Positions 12,001 to 17,069 of a DNA stretch of 64,000 bases are shown here, in pieces. The number at the start of each line of letters is the position of its first letter. Position 1 is the first letter of the stretch. The notes beneath the pieces are model-generated. The model saw only the letters and a list, made by a program, of their open reading frames with translations. It made no database searches and was not told the DNA's origin. The translations under genes and the position numbers were made by a program. Source of the stretch: Variovorax sp. OV700 (GTDB lineage Bacteria > Pseudomonadota > Gammaproteobacteria > Burkholderiales > Burkholderiaceae_C); assembly GCF_900099805.1 (NCBI RefSeq), contig NZ_FNDR01000016.1, forward strand, positions 62,001 to 126,000. Direction: 5' to 3'.

Positions 12001-13824
12001 GTTGGCCAGGGTGACGCTGGTCTTGCCGTTGGCGTCGTCGTAGCTGGTGATGGTGGTGTTGGGCGTGACGCCGCCGTCGAGCGAAGGGCCGCTCGCGGAG
12101 AGCAGCCGGCCCAAGCCGTCATAGGTGTAGGTGGTGACGGCGGCTGTACCGCCGGCAATGGCCGGCGCGATGGTCTGCAGCAGCAGGCCGCGCGGATCGT
12201 AGATGTACTGGGTGGTGGCGGCGGTGGCGGCATCGCCCTGTCCGCTGGCATTGATGGCCCCGTAGGTGGTGGCGGTCTGGAGCTCGCCGCGGCCATCGTA
12301 GGTGTAGTCGGTGCGCTGGCTGCGCGTGAGGTCCTGGCCCTGGCGCCAGGTGACCATCTGCGCCTCGGTGGGGACGGCCGTCTGCGCGAGGGCGGCGGTG
12401 TCGTACGGCGCGCCTGCGTATTCGACGGCGCTGGTGCGCAGGCCGTAGGCGTCATAGCTGTATTCGGTGACGTTGCCCTGGCCGCTGACGACGAAGCGCA
12501 GCTGGTAGGGGTTGTTCTGCGCATAGACGTAGCGCACGGTCTCGGGCAGCGCGGCCTCCTTGCTGAAGGCCCCGCGGCTCACGGCGGCATCGGCGTAGAG
12601 GGTGTCGGTGAGCAGCTGGTTGGCCGCGCCGTAGGTGCGCGTGCGGGTGTCACCGGCGGCATCAACCTCCTTCAGGAGGTTGCCGCTCTCGTCGTAGGTG
12701 AGCGCCACCTTGTGGCCTTCGCCATCGGTGACGAGGGTGACGTTGCCCGCGGCGTCGTAGATATAGCTGACCTGGCTCAGCCCGGTGGTGTTGGCCGCGG
12801 TGACGCCTTGGCGCACCTGGACGAGCTGGCCTTGCGCGTCGTAGAGGTAGACGGCGGATGCGCCGAGCGCATCGGTGACGGTGGTGGTGCCGGCGGCGGC
12901 GTTGTATGCAAAGGTGGTGGCGGCGCCCAGTGCGTCGGTAACGCTCTGGACCTTGTAGACGCCATCGGCCAGCACATAGGTGAAAGCCAGGCGCGTGCCG
13001 TCGCCCTGGTCGACGCTGGCCACGCGCCGGCTGGCGCCCTCGTAGGTGTAGGTGGTGACGTAGGTCTGGCCGTCGGCCACGCTGTTGTCGTCGGGGCTGA
13101 GGTCGACGGTGACCTTGGTCAGGCGGTTGAGGCCGTCGTAGGCGTAGCGCACGCGGGTGGAGGTGGCGCCTGCGGCGCTGACGGTGCGGATCTGCGTGAG
13201 GTTGGTGCCGCTGTAGTCGTAGTAGGTGACTTCGCCGTTGGCACCAGTGACCGACTGCACGGTGCCGTTGGTGTTGTAGGCGTAGCTGACGGTGTTGCCG
13301 TTGGCGTCGGTGGCGGAGACGAGGCGGCCTTGGCCGGTGGATTGGTAGCGCTCGACAAGGCCGCTGTCGCCGTCGGTCCAGACGAACTGGGAGGCGCCCG
13401 CGTCGTAGGCGATGGTGTCGAAGGCGCCGGAGCCGGCAGTGCTCACGTAGAGGCTTCTGGCGGCGTCCCAGGTGTATACGGCCTGGGCGCCGTCGCGGTC
13501 GGTGCGGGTGAGGGTGCTGCCTGCGGTGGCCACGGTGCCGGTGAGCAGCATGCGCTGGCCAAAGGCGCCGACGGCCCAGTTGTCGGCGTTGTCGTCGCTG
13601 AGCAGGCCCTGGCTGTTGTAGGTGCGCAGGCTGACGGTGTCCGGCCCGCGGCCCAGCAAGAGTTCATCGCGGGTCTGCAGCACGAGGTTGCCGGTAGCGG
13701 CGTTGACGTAGGCCTGCTCGCCGCTGCGCCCCTGCCCCGCCATTCCCACTTGGCCGCGTTGGCCCAAGGTAGCCAGCGAACTCAAACTCAAACCCAGACT
13801 ATTGCCGCTGACGATTGCAACCAT
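1..13824 (-). CDS. Giant YD/RHS-repeat protein with inserted Ig-like array, C-terminus beyond window
   Basis: One uninterrupted minus-strand frame runs from ATG at 13824 to the left edge, 4608 codons with no stop seen, and continues beyond it. Residues 1-780 hold a short Ser/Gly-rich N-terminus (MVAIVSGNSLGLSLSSL), a VNAATGNLVLQ motif and YD repeats of the GRLVSATDANGN type. Residues about 785-1975 are bacterial Ig-like domains, and residues 1980-4608 are again dense YD repeats (YDAAGRL, YDANGNV). No conserved RHS core (DPIGL/NxYxYxxNP) or toxin tip is seen, as expected if the C-terminus is off-window. YD-repeat proteins usually form secreted or surface shells that can enclose a C-terminal effector. 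There is no Sec signal peptide and no PAAR or VgrG neighbour. The gene diverges from the Hint/YcaO cluster. Export route and effector are unknown. Confidence 0.92.
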   Translation of the reverse strand, partial: MVAIVSGNSLGLSLSSLATLGQRGQVGMAGQGRSGEQAYVNAATGNLVLQTRDELLLGRGPDTVSLRTYNSQGLLSDDNADNWAVGAFGQRMLLTGTVATAGSTLTRTDRDGAQAVYTWDAARSLYVSTAGSGAFDTIAYDAGASQFVWTDGDSGLVERYQSTGQGRLVSATDANGNTVSYAYNTNGTVQSVTGANGEVTYYDYSGTNLTQIRTVSAAGATSTRVRYAYDGLNRLTKVTVDLSPDDNSVADGQTYVTTYTYEGASRRVASVDQGDGTRLAFTYVLADGVYKVQSVTDALGAATTFAYNAAAGTTTVTDALGASAVYLYDAQGQLVQVRQGVTAANTTGLSQVSYIYDAAGNVTLVTDGEGHKVALTYDESGNLLKEVDAAGDTRTRTYGAANQLLTDTLYADAAVSRGAFSKEAALPETVRYVYAQNNPYQLRFVVSGQGNVTEYSYDAYGLRTSAVEYAGAPYDTAALAQTAVPTEAQMVTWRQGQDLTRSQRTDYTYDGRGELQTATTYGAINASGQGDAATAATTQYIYDPRGLLLQTIAPAIAGGTAAVTTYTYDGLGRLLSASGPSLDGGVTPNTTITSYDDANGKTSVTLANGLVTISAYDKAGRLVSITQTSVGTGVLGTTSYAYDKDGNLLMTQDPTGVRQWMLYDAADRKIADIDATGAVIEYVYNANGQLRETIAYTTRIGTGALVDGSGMPTIAWSATNTTTSLAALRPAGTAQDQKVWRFYDTANRLTWQVDALGYVTQTTYDGASRILSVTQLANPIDVTQLGNGANVQILVDAATVGGVTLTVNASPVPLGSSVTLTATIAGTNPGGMVTFFSGETVIGSAPVVNGVATLSTTELPIGVDSIRAAYSGDTLRPASISPVVQKTITGATTSTALSFLPSPASYGQVVTMSAALTTAQPPGLAPATGEVRFYSGITLIGTATIVNGLAMLTTNGLPVGSLSIRAEYAGDTTHAAATSYQKSLTVNPNPTKTTLLVSGSGSILNLNATVGTASGLSTSPSGTVTFYNGTTAVGTATLVNGVASIQIAGPASAAAFKVVYSGDANNAASNTLGPNGLTMPSPTTTTLTASATSVTQGQPVTLTANVSGAAASGMVTFFAGTQLLGAAQATNGVATLVTSYLPLGNSVQLNAAYAGDANNVASAVVSGPTIQVMAGSANVSAPTVRTTGVSFSLYGTIQAGYPFVALMQVTGSGSATGTFNVFDGQTLISSFASTGGLGGTIGVPALSVGTHNLTIIYSGDAYRQAAVTTSQVVVPPGAMTMTLTSSASQATTGAEVTLTAKLAPDLTALNNGALSNLSFNGPTLTGAVTFYRDGTAIGTANVVNGLATLNINNLPLGTGSITASYLGDVNITAVSSVALNQQIVASTQVQATTTVLTTSQAQASYGAAITLTANVSRSGAAASSFSGTVDFFSNNIRIGSASVVNGQAALTLSQLPVGTDVLRAVYSGDALNATSLAALNQVIKPATTVTTLTASATSVTQGQPVTLTANVSGAAASGMVTFFAGTQLLGAAQATNGVATLVTSYLPLGNSVQLNAAYAGDANNVASAVVSGPTIQVMAGSANVSAPTVRTTGVSFSLYGTIQAGYPFVALMQVTGSGSATGTFNVFDGQTLISSFASTGGLGGTIGVPALSVGTHNLTIIYSGDAYRQAAVTTSQVVVPPGAMTMTLTSSASQAVTATQVTLTARLAVDMAALNNGALSNLNFNGPAPSGTVTFYRNGTSIGTASVVNGVATLNTSSLPLGTGSITASYSGDTSYAAVNATAISQVIASTPVATFTTLSLSTTAPTYGSMLTLTAAPTGQGNPASGTGTVSFYDGAVLLGTVALANGKAVLSVSSLEVGSHTIKAVYSGDANNATSTSYAYPNVAKAPAPLTNLTAASITQDGSLSVQVGGIAPSGFISFYEGIRLLGTAQIVNGVATLAGVALPPGTHSFTAAYSGDAHYLDGEISFTQVIQGTPLTTIYAALDILQDRTVTEFYNRDGRLQGTLDAEGYLTEYKYNAAGDLVQTIGYANRAANFANVSARIAAVAIARASYNLSGLRPSTNSSADINSYNFYDAQRRLVGQVDGEGYLTETVYDTRGNVTQTKRYANKAVGVSATLASVRPGANAQDQAVTQTWSAANQLLTRTNAEGTVTQFAYDGVGQLVQATTALGSTEARTSRLRYDIQGRLIGELDGRGSDAVALADPLSLWATNGLTHTYDAAGRRTSTTDANGHRTLFFYDPIGRLAYTVNALGEVTESKYNAQGLLAEQIVYGSRVDVATLGATTPGGLNTATLASQLAAVADATKDTHVLYSYNATGTRASTTDALGSATSYSYNAFREATASSYALKSGYVVTDTASYDRRGLQTKSVSDAATLAIARRQTYDAFGRVIESFDGNSNRSQVTYDRLGRIVTTTDALNVQRATTYDAFDRVIMQFDALFNPTSYSYNTANRSTTVTTPEGVTMTTVRTRQGQTQSVTDGRGTTTTYSYDKSGNLLQASTPSGAATVTTGSTYDKIGLVLTRTDANGVVTSYAYDAVNRLLTRAVDPAGLNLVTSYGYDAKGQTVSVTDARGVVTVTQYDLNGQTVRQAVDPAGLNLVTTYAHDTTGQVLTVTDPNGNVTAYTYDGAGRRIKEQVDPSTGTHAGLNLARSYEYDAADNVTRAIDANGNATRYAYDANNRRVFTLDALGNLSKQEYDAESRVTRLTSYAVPVVTTGLGNAPTVAQLQAKVVVTAGTDLTESRRYDRDGRLRFSVDGTGAVVAYTYDKANNVIETRAYANRITLASWNIASDPAVTADAARDERVRTVYDSLNRATWKVDGAGDVVQYFYDANGNVTESRAYATALTSAAFGSWNGTSAPAVTADATRDQRLRTVYDTANRATWHVDALGDATQYAYDANGNVVETHAYANPLATAALAAWDGRSAPAPVADDAHDARVRSVYDAANRLSWRVDGTGAVQHTGYDANGNVTSQRQYLNAIAYASAPDSVVASDSDRMVDYLYDAANRLNYQLRWTNTSDLASGMGNMREVTSYAYDGVGRLVRQTAHAWPLFDYVANDIGSVFGNLTVAPDLDQSRFIVYDAAGRLRYDVDGVGAVTRNSYDGTGRLIRTEQFARAIDLGFDGVVNGYAFAAPSAANVEALLQPDAATDRVTAFAHDGAGRRTFTVDALGGVGRVVYDAFGNVTQQIAYANPIAPPGAATAYTDAALQGTVSANAGADRIQRTAYDQANRLVFSVDAQGGTTESIYDGLSQEVETRRYARAIGTTGLSTTASPADIRARLSLDPANDRISRQVFDAAGRSIYGVDPLGFVSRTDYDGLGQVRSTMQYALAIPSSTASTAAAVAAAVVVSPNDRSTSYSRDAAGRVLSSTDPMGFTEAWSYNPLGDKTSYTNAKGSVWNYGYDRAGRMLVEVSPQVELTAVMPGADGRLTVNAAASGVGSVITHLSYDAFGQLRSRIEAVGRPEQRITSYEYDQVGRQVRVIYPPVGVYTGAEDITTNGDGIGDSGVAARVEQTQALYTQTTYDALGNAVANRDIGGKYSYKTYDLVGRVAHEVDALGFVTGYARNTFGDAIRLTRYGAASGLAAGNPASLGNAQVQATVAGLNHDADRTLLTDYDRLGRAIQVTEPNVYVHDNSLASGQGFMAGKTTRNTYDTFGQLAQVAQLKSAGNWTLTSNYYDKRGQQVGSVDALGYVTTQAFDSAGNVAVHTEYATAVTAWAGTGSLAGWTGAVNAGGTAPTPATDAVNDRRTETAYDRNNRKTSETRKNVEYSTASDGTSLRGDLTTGYGYDAVGNLTRTTDAAGASTYSYYDALGRVTAVAEPTRTSTESGAAITPLTVFRRDAYGNVVLKTEYVNGADANGNPIAPNALGPVAAPNPQLAALAADGWANIGPAGYFSPVPFAGGVAIYQLHATLFPDLYKYVSEAELAANLAPMNGIVLWGEATPMGYAQATQSPGTLPLYRMRQKADLEFTQLVADPNEIARLQGLGWTQDRDAAGNPLVLGYLGASAGGAMDTPLQVVMKLLPFIDPSDGIAIYGEEHRYLAGTVTVDPYADAARYADLMAHTDRTSYAQYDAFGHMVQSTDAMGASHFSSYNRQGLIAKEWQGVTDNEGATRTLYRAYQYDDLGRQTHVIDPGTASDNASYVNGAAAASGVYVTNPQASATLGSYALDEDGVTMVDEVGVPVVESYGSLTLTQLANIVNTQGGPFQVHFDFVTPEVIGGESSPTIEPGHAVTHTQSFLPDAAASAGGVELVPNEPMASVTAIRIFQQDGAGNWVLLWQGTPAQANGQTSLGGGVGQPGATGAVVDTAMAYNAFGELVSKSVNGQPGEYFDYDLAGRLWRTNAGDGVDKIALYDLQGRQNAEIRSAGNGRGDLDLRNSVGNADQADLLADVRRTDTTYDLLGHVTRQALAERRETQGGVAVHTAQLGASITASSGPGEDVYGNPVAWRGTNSVALDWSGYLADLGSGQIKVTLSYAPKDGAGGEGAVRTLSQVFSAAQGLNGVAFNWADDAHAGEGGIQRIAHITVAKQDQFGNWQTLIERDNAGYAGQAVHIAAPGAAVGPPPGSQVTMQLRPAGSTDANAWADVPLVNFGDSLRYDASGLPLGGYEY
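8744..9351 (-). repeat. 608-bp perfect direct repeat, copy closer to the C-terminus
   Basis: These 608 bases appear identical to 9959-10566 by eye. The offset is 1215 bp, exactly 405 codons, so the protein frame is kept. The copy covers one standard Ig-like domain and the adjacent variant domain. Sequence on both sides is related but diverged, so the identical core lies inside a longer, older duplication. Confidence 0.93.
9959..10566 (-). repeat. 608-bp perfect direct repeat, copy closer to the N-terminus
   Basis: This is the partner of 8744-9351, 1215 bp away. Left of the core (8507-8695 versus 9728-9910) the two units are still clearly homologous but carry many substitutions. That contrast suggests recent homogenisation of the core by gene conversion, or assembly collapse or expansion at this point. 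Confidence 0.93.
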
Positions 13825-13840
13825 GGAGCGCCTCACCCTT

Positions 13841-13900
13841 GTTCCCTGGAACCGCCGATCGGCAGCCAGGGACGCTGCCCGCATCGGCTTGATGCGGGCA
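13841..13900 (-). promoter_or_regulatory. Two stem-loops in the leader of the giant RHS gene
   Basis: Bases 13876-13885 and 13891-13900 form a perfect 10-bp stem (TGCCCGCATC/GATGCGGGCA) with a 5-base loop. Next to it, 13841-13849 pairs with 13866-13873 with one bulged base around an inner CCGATCGG palindrome. Both lie between the proposed promoter and the RHS start at 13824. There is no T-run, so neither is a simple terminator. They could control translation or mRNA stability. Confidence 0.5.
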
Positions 13901-13969
13901 ATGCCCACTCAGGGTCCTCCCCTCTGGCTGGCCAACCCATTACCGGGCTGGCTTCGGTTCTTCTGCAGA

Positions 13970-13998
13970 ACTCATCCGGCGCGCGGCCGATTCGTTTA
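13970..13998 (-). promoter_or_regulatory. Candidate sigma28-type promoter for the RHS gene
   Basis: On the minus strand TAAA (13998-13995) is followed by 18 bases and then GATG (13976-13973). In the enterobacterial FliA consensus TAAA-N15-GCCGATAA the GATA also starts 18 bases after TAAA. The site matches 20 of 27 positions with the oppositely oriented site at 14047-14073. It would give a 5' leader of roughly 140 bases. The GCC part of the -10 element is poor, so this remains a candidate. Confidence 0.4.
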
Positions 13999-14046
13999 GC
14001 CAAAGACCTACTGCTATGCGGGGGTAATCGTCGCCCCGCTGGGCGC

Positions 14047-14073
14047 TAAACAAATCTGGCGAGCGCTGGATAT
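14047..14073 (+). promoter_or_regulatory. Candidate sigma28-type promoter for the Hint/YcaO cluster
   Basis: TAAA at 14047-14050 is followed by 18 bases and GATA at 14069-14072, the FliA-type spacing. The shared pattern with the divergent site is TAAAC.AATC....GC.YGGAT. The expected start of transcription is near 14080, about 100 bases before the Hint gene at 14182. Apart from these two promoters and the leader hairpins I see nothing else in 13825-14181. Confidence 0.4.
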
Positions 14074-14181
14074 GTTGTGGACGGGCCATCGAAATCGACG
14101 CGAACCACATTCGCGTTCGCACACCGTGGCCTCGAGTCGTCCGGGCTGTCACACCATGCTTGCGCATGCAGAAAGGGAAAT

Positions 14182-14949
14182 ATGGGAATCGTTCAAAAAG
14201 CGGGCCAGTTGTTCGTCGAAGGCCACGAAGCGTTTGTCGGCGGGCGCAGCGCCCAGCGCGATGCACAGGAAGGCTGGTCGGTCACGGTCAGACCCTACCG
14301 CCCCAAGCCGTCCGACGAGGCACTCAAGGCTTTGTGCCAGACGACCGACTGCACGCAGCACACCTGTTTTCTGGCGGGCAATCGCGTGCTGATGGCCGAC
14401 GGCTCGCGCAAGAACATCGAGGACGTCCTCGTGGGCGATCTCCTGATGACGATGTCGGGCCCCGACCGGGTTCGCGCGCTAGAGCGTCCCGTCCTGGGCA
14501 TGACGCGCAAGGTGATCGAATTGCACGGGTTGGGCGACGAATGTCTGTTCATGTCCGACGAGCATCCGCTCTGGGTCAGCCGCCGGGCAGCCGACGGAAC
14601 TGTGTCGCAGAGCTGGGGGACCTATAACCTCAATCACCTGCTGTTCGAGATGCGCAATTCCATCGAACCACGGCTCGCTACGCCGCCGGTCCCCTTGAAC
14701 ATCGACCTGCCCGAGCAACTGGCGCATGTCAGCGGCTGGGTCCATGCCCGACCGATCTACCACCACATGGACCCGTCGACCCAGCTCTACAACATTGCCA
14801 CCGAGCACAGCTGTGGAATCTTTGTCGAGGGCTTTGCCGCTTTCAGCCATTGTCTGGGCGCGTTGCTGCCTGCAAAACCCTGGCAAGGTCTGTCAAAGGA
14901 CCTGGCCGCGTCCCTTTTCGTGCAGCAAGTCAGTACAGCGTGTGCGTGA
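14182..14949 (+). CDS. Hint (hedgehog/intein-type) domain protein
   Basis: This 255-residue protein has an N-terminal extension of about 60 residues, then a Hint domain starting at Cys62 (CFLAGNRVLMADG, block A). Next comes a VGDLLM segment near residue 84 and SDEHPLW with His128, the block-B type histidine. The C-terminal block is GIFVEGFAAFSHC, ending at Cys224. Hint domains perform N-S acyl shift and self-cleavage or splicing. Here the last block reads FSHC instead of the usual HN(C/S/T), so the Asn needed for C-terminal cleavage seems absent; thioester chemistry at Cys62 may remain. I chose ATG 14182 because it follows a purine-rich GAAAGGG; a GTG at 14077 would precede the proposed transcription start. 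The stop overlaps the YcaO start (GTGA). Not a classical intein, because no flanking host protein is recognisable. Confidence 0.8.
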   Translation: MGIVQKAGQLFVEGHEAFVGGRSAQRDAQEGWSVTVRPYRPKPSDEALKALCQTTDCTQHTCFLAGNRVLMADGSRKNIEDVLVGDLLMTMSGPDRVRALERPVLGMTRKVIELHGLGDECLFMSDEHPLWVSRRAADGTVSQSWGTYNLNHLLFEMRNSIEPRLATPPVPLNIDLPEQLAHVSGWVHARPIYHHMDPSTQLYNIATEHSCGIFVEGFAAFSHCLGALLPAKPWQGLSKDLAASLFVQQVSTACA

Positions 14950-17042
14950 ACCAGGCCGAAGTCCCAGTCACGGCCACGCCGGCCGTCGCTGAGATTCGGC
15001 CGACGCTCGCCAGGGCCTGCCTCATCAAGGGCGGCACATTGGTGGTGCGTCTGCTTGAGCGCGAGCTTTCCGTCCGGGCGCCCGCAAGGTTTTTGCGGGC
15101 GCTATTTGACTGGTGCGACGGCAGGCGCACTTTCGCGGAGGTCGCAGCGCTTGCAAAGGCTAAATGGCCCGACTCCAGGTTTGAAGAGTTTCTGCGGGAA
15201 ATGCTTGAATGCGGCGTGCTGGTCGACGCACATTTCGCTCTGTTGGATGCCCTGAGCGACGAACGGCGGCAACGGGAGCAACTCACCCCGTCGAGCAAGT
15301 TTTCGCCTGCTCCATCCGAACCGGAAAGTGCGACGGTGTTGCCGTCCATGGCCGCTCTCGCAACCCTATTAGGTGAACTTTTTTGCAGCGCCAGCGCATT
15401 GGCCGTTCCACTTGCGGAGGAACGTCGTCCAACGCCCCTGCGTGCTGCAGTCGCACTTCGTGAGCCTATCAATGGGAAGGGGCCGGGCATTTTTCACGTG
15501 ACCCGCCCGAACGCGGAGCTTCTGTGGCGGCCCGCAGGGCCTTTGGACGAAGCGGCATTGCTCAGTCTTGCGGCTTCGCCGTATGCCGTTTCACGCAGCC
15601 CGATTGTTTTGATTGTCTTTGCGGGCGGTCGATTCTCGACCGAGGGGCACATGTTGCCGGCAGACATGGCGCTCATGGCCGCAGGTGCCGCCATGCAGCG
15701 CATGCGATCCCGAGCGCAAGAGCTCGGGTTGCAGTGGCAGCCTATTCATGTCCTCGATGCGGAAGCGATGCGCGCCTTGTGCGGCATCGAGCGGTCTGCC
15801 TTTGTCGATATGGTGCTCATCGGCGCCAGTGCCCCTCGGCAAACCAAGCCTGCAGCGCCTGCGCCCCGCGCCATCACCGTGCGGTGGCTCGGCGCTGGCG
15901 ATGAGCTGCGAGGGTCCTTTGTCGCCGAGGCCGTCGTGCACTCGAAGGACAAACCTGAAAAAGGATGGGGACGGTCGATCGATGCACGGGTGGCATGCGC
16001 CATTGCGGTTTCCGAGGCGGTGGAACGATATTCCTTCCGCCACCCTCCTGCAGAACTTCGCTGCGCACAAGGCCGTCAGTTCGATAACAAGCTGGACCCG
16101 AGGAGCCTTGCCCAATTTTCTGAAGATCAGTACCGCGGGGCGCATGGGCTGCTCGTGCCTTACAGCGAAGATCTGGAGCACCTGTGGATCACCGGCAAGG
16201 ATCTGGATACCGGCAACTCCCTGTGGGTGCCCGCAGATTGCGTTTACAGCGGCAGCGATCTGCCTGCTCCATGCCGCTCCCGCATGTTGATGCGCCAAAC
16301 ATCCTCGGGCTGTGCCAGTGATGTCTCTTTGTCCACAGCCCTGGAGCGTGCGGGCCTCGAAATCGTCGAGCGCGACGCACTCGCCCGACACTGGCTGGCG
16401 CAGCAACCCGGCACGGGCATTCTCTTGAACTCCCTGCCTCAGACGTTGCAATCGCGGATCAACGAGATGCACTCACGCGGATGCGAGGTCGATGCCTGCA
16501 TTCTGAACGGCAGCCTGGGGCCGGTCGTGCTTGTGGCGGTCACGTCGCCAGCCAAGGGTTTCTGCGCGATTGCCACCGTGTGCGGCAATTCAGCCAAACA
16601 TGCCTTGGAACGAGCGCTGAGAGAGGCGCAGATCACAGCCCTGGTCAAACTCGCCCGCGCCCCAGAGCCCAGCGCTTCCCGTGTGGCGGTCCGGGCCGTG
16701 AGAACCCCTCTCGATCACGCCCAAGTTTTTTCTCAACGCACCCACTATCGCAAGGCCCATGCAATCACGCGAGGTCCTCGAACGACTACCTTCTCGAGCG
16801 TGGAACGCGAATGGCCCGATTCGCTGGAGGAACGATTGAAGCGCTGCGCCGACCGTCCAATGGCGGCGTGGGTGGACATGACACGCAGCGACGCGCCTTT
16901 GTCCCTCCACGGGCAGGCTGTCCGCACCGTCCGGGTGCTCATACCAGGCGCGGTGCCCATTGCTTTCGGATACGACGCGCTGCCGCGTGGGATGGGCGCG
17001 GCATGCGTGCCTCGCGGGAGATTTCCGCATCCCTTGCCTTGA
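14946..17042 (+). CDS. YcaO-domain azoline cyclodehydratase with N-terminal C-domain-like and possible SagB-like segments
   Basis: YcaO enzymes use ATP to activate backbone amides of ribosomal peptides, typically turning Cys/Ser/Thr into azolines. The YcaO domain spans about residues 330-698. It shows GWGRSID near 338 followed by SEAVER, then SSGCASD with the following IVERDA near 452-480, and ALREAQ near 555. The extreme C-terminus is FPHPLP, the PxPxP ending typical of azoline-forming YcaO proteins. Residues 48-98 (FDWCDGRRTFAEVAAL...LLECGVLVD-like) resemble the winged-helix or leader-binding part of TOMM C proteins. Residues about 150-300 (PGIFHV, SPIVLIVF, AAGAAMQRM, FVDMVLIG) resemble a reduced SagB-type nitroreductase. 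No TfuA partner is present. The GTG at 14946 overlaps the Hint stop, so translation is probably coupled. A longer reading would start at 14850. Confidence 0.85.
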   Translation: MNQAEVPVTATPAVAEIRPTLARACLIKGGTLVVRLLERELSVRAPARFLRALFDWCDGRRTFAEVAALAKAKWPDSRFEEFLREMLECGVLVDAHFALLDALSDERRQREQLTPSSKFSPAPSEPESATVLPSMAALATLLGELFCSASALAVPLAEERRPTPLRAAVALREPINGKGPGIFHVTRPNAELLWRPAGPLDEAALLSLAASPYAVSRSPIVLIVFAGGRFSTEGHMLPADMALMAAGAAMQRMRSRAQELGLQWQPIHVLDAEAMRALCGIERSAFVDMVLIGASAPRQTKPAAPAPRAITVRWLGAGDELRGSFVAEAVVHSKDKPEKGWGRSIDARVACAIAVSEAVERYSFRHPPAELRCAQGRQFDNKLDPRSLAQFSEDQYRGAHGLLVPYSEDLEHLWITGKDLDTGNSLWVPADCVYSGSDLPAPCRSRMLMRQTSSGCASDVSLSTALERAGLEIVERDALARHWLAQQPGTGILLNSLPQTLQSRINEMHSRGCEVDACILNGSLGPVVLVAVTSPAKGFCAIATVCGNSAKHALERALREAQITALVKLARAPEPSASRVAVRAVRTPLDHAQVFSQRTHYRKAHAITRGPRTTTFSSVEREWPDSLEERLKRCADRPMAAWVDMTRSDAPLSLHGQAVRTVRVLIPGAVPIAFGYDALPRGMGAACVPRGRFPHPLP

Positions 17043-17069
17043 GCCACGAGAACGCGCCATCTGCCGACT

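Noticed and set aside
12712..14049. Plus-strand open frame of 445 codons
   Set aside because: Antisense to the start of the RHS gene; it runs across the RHS start codon into the promoter region and has no recognisable domain.
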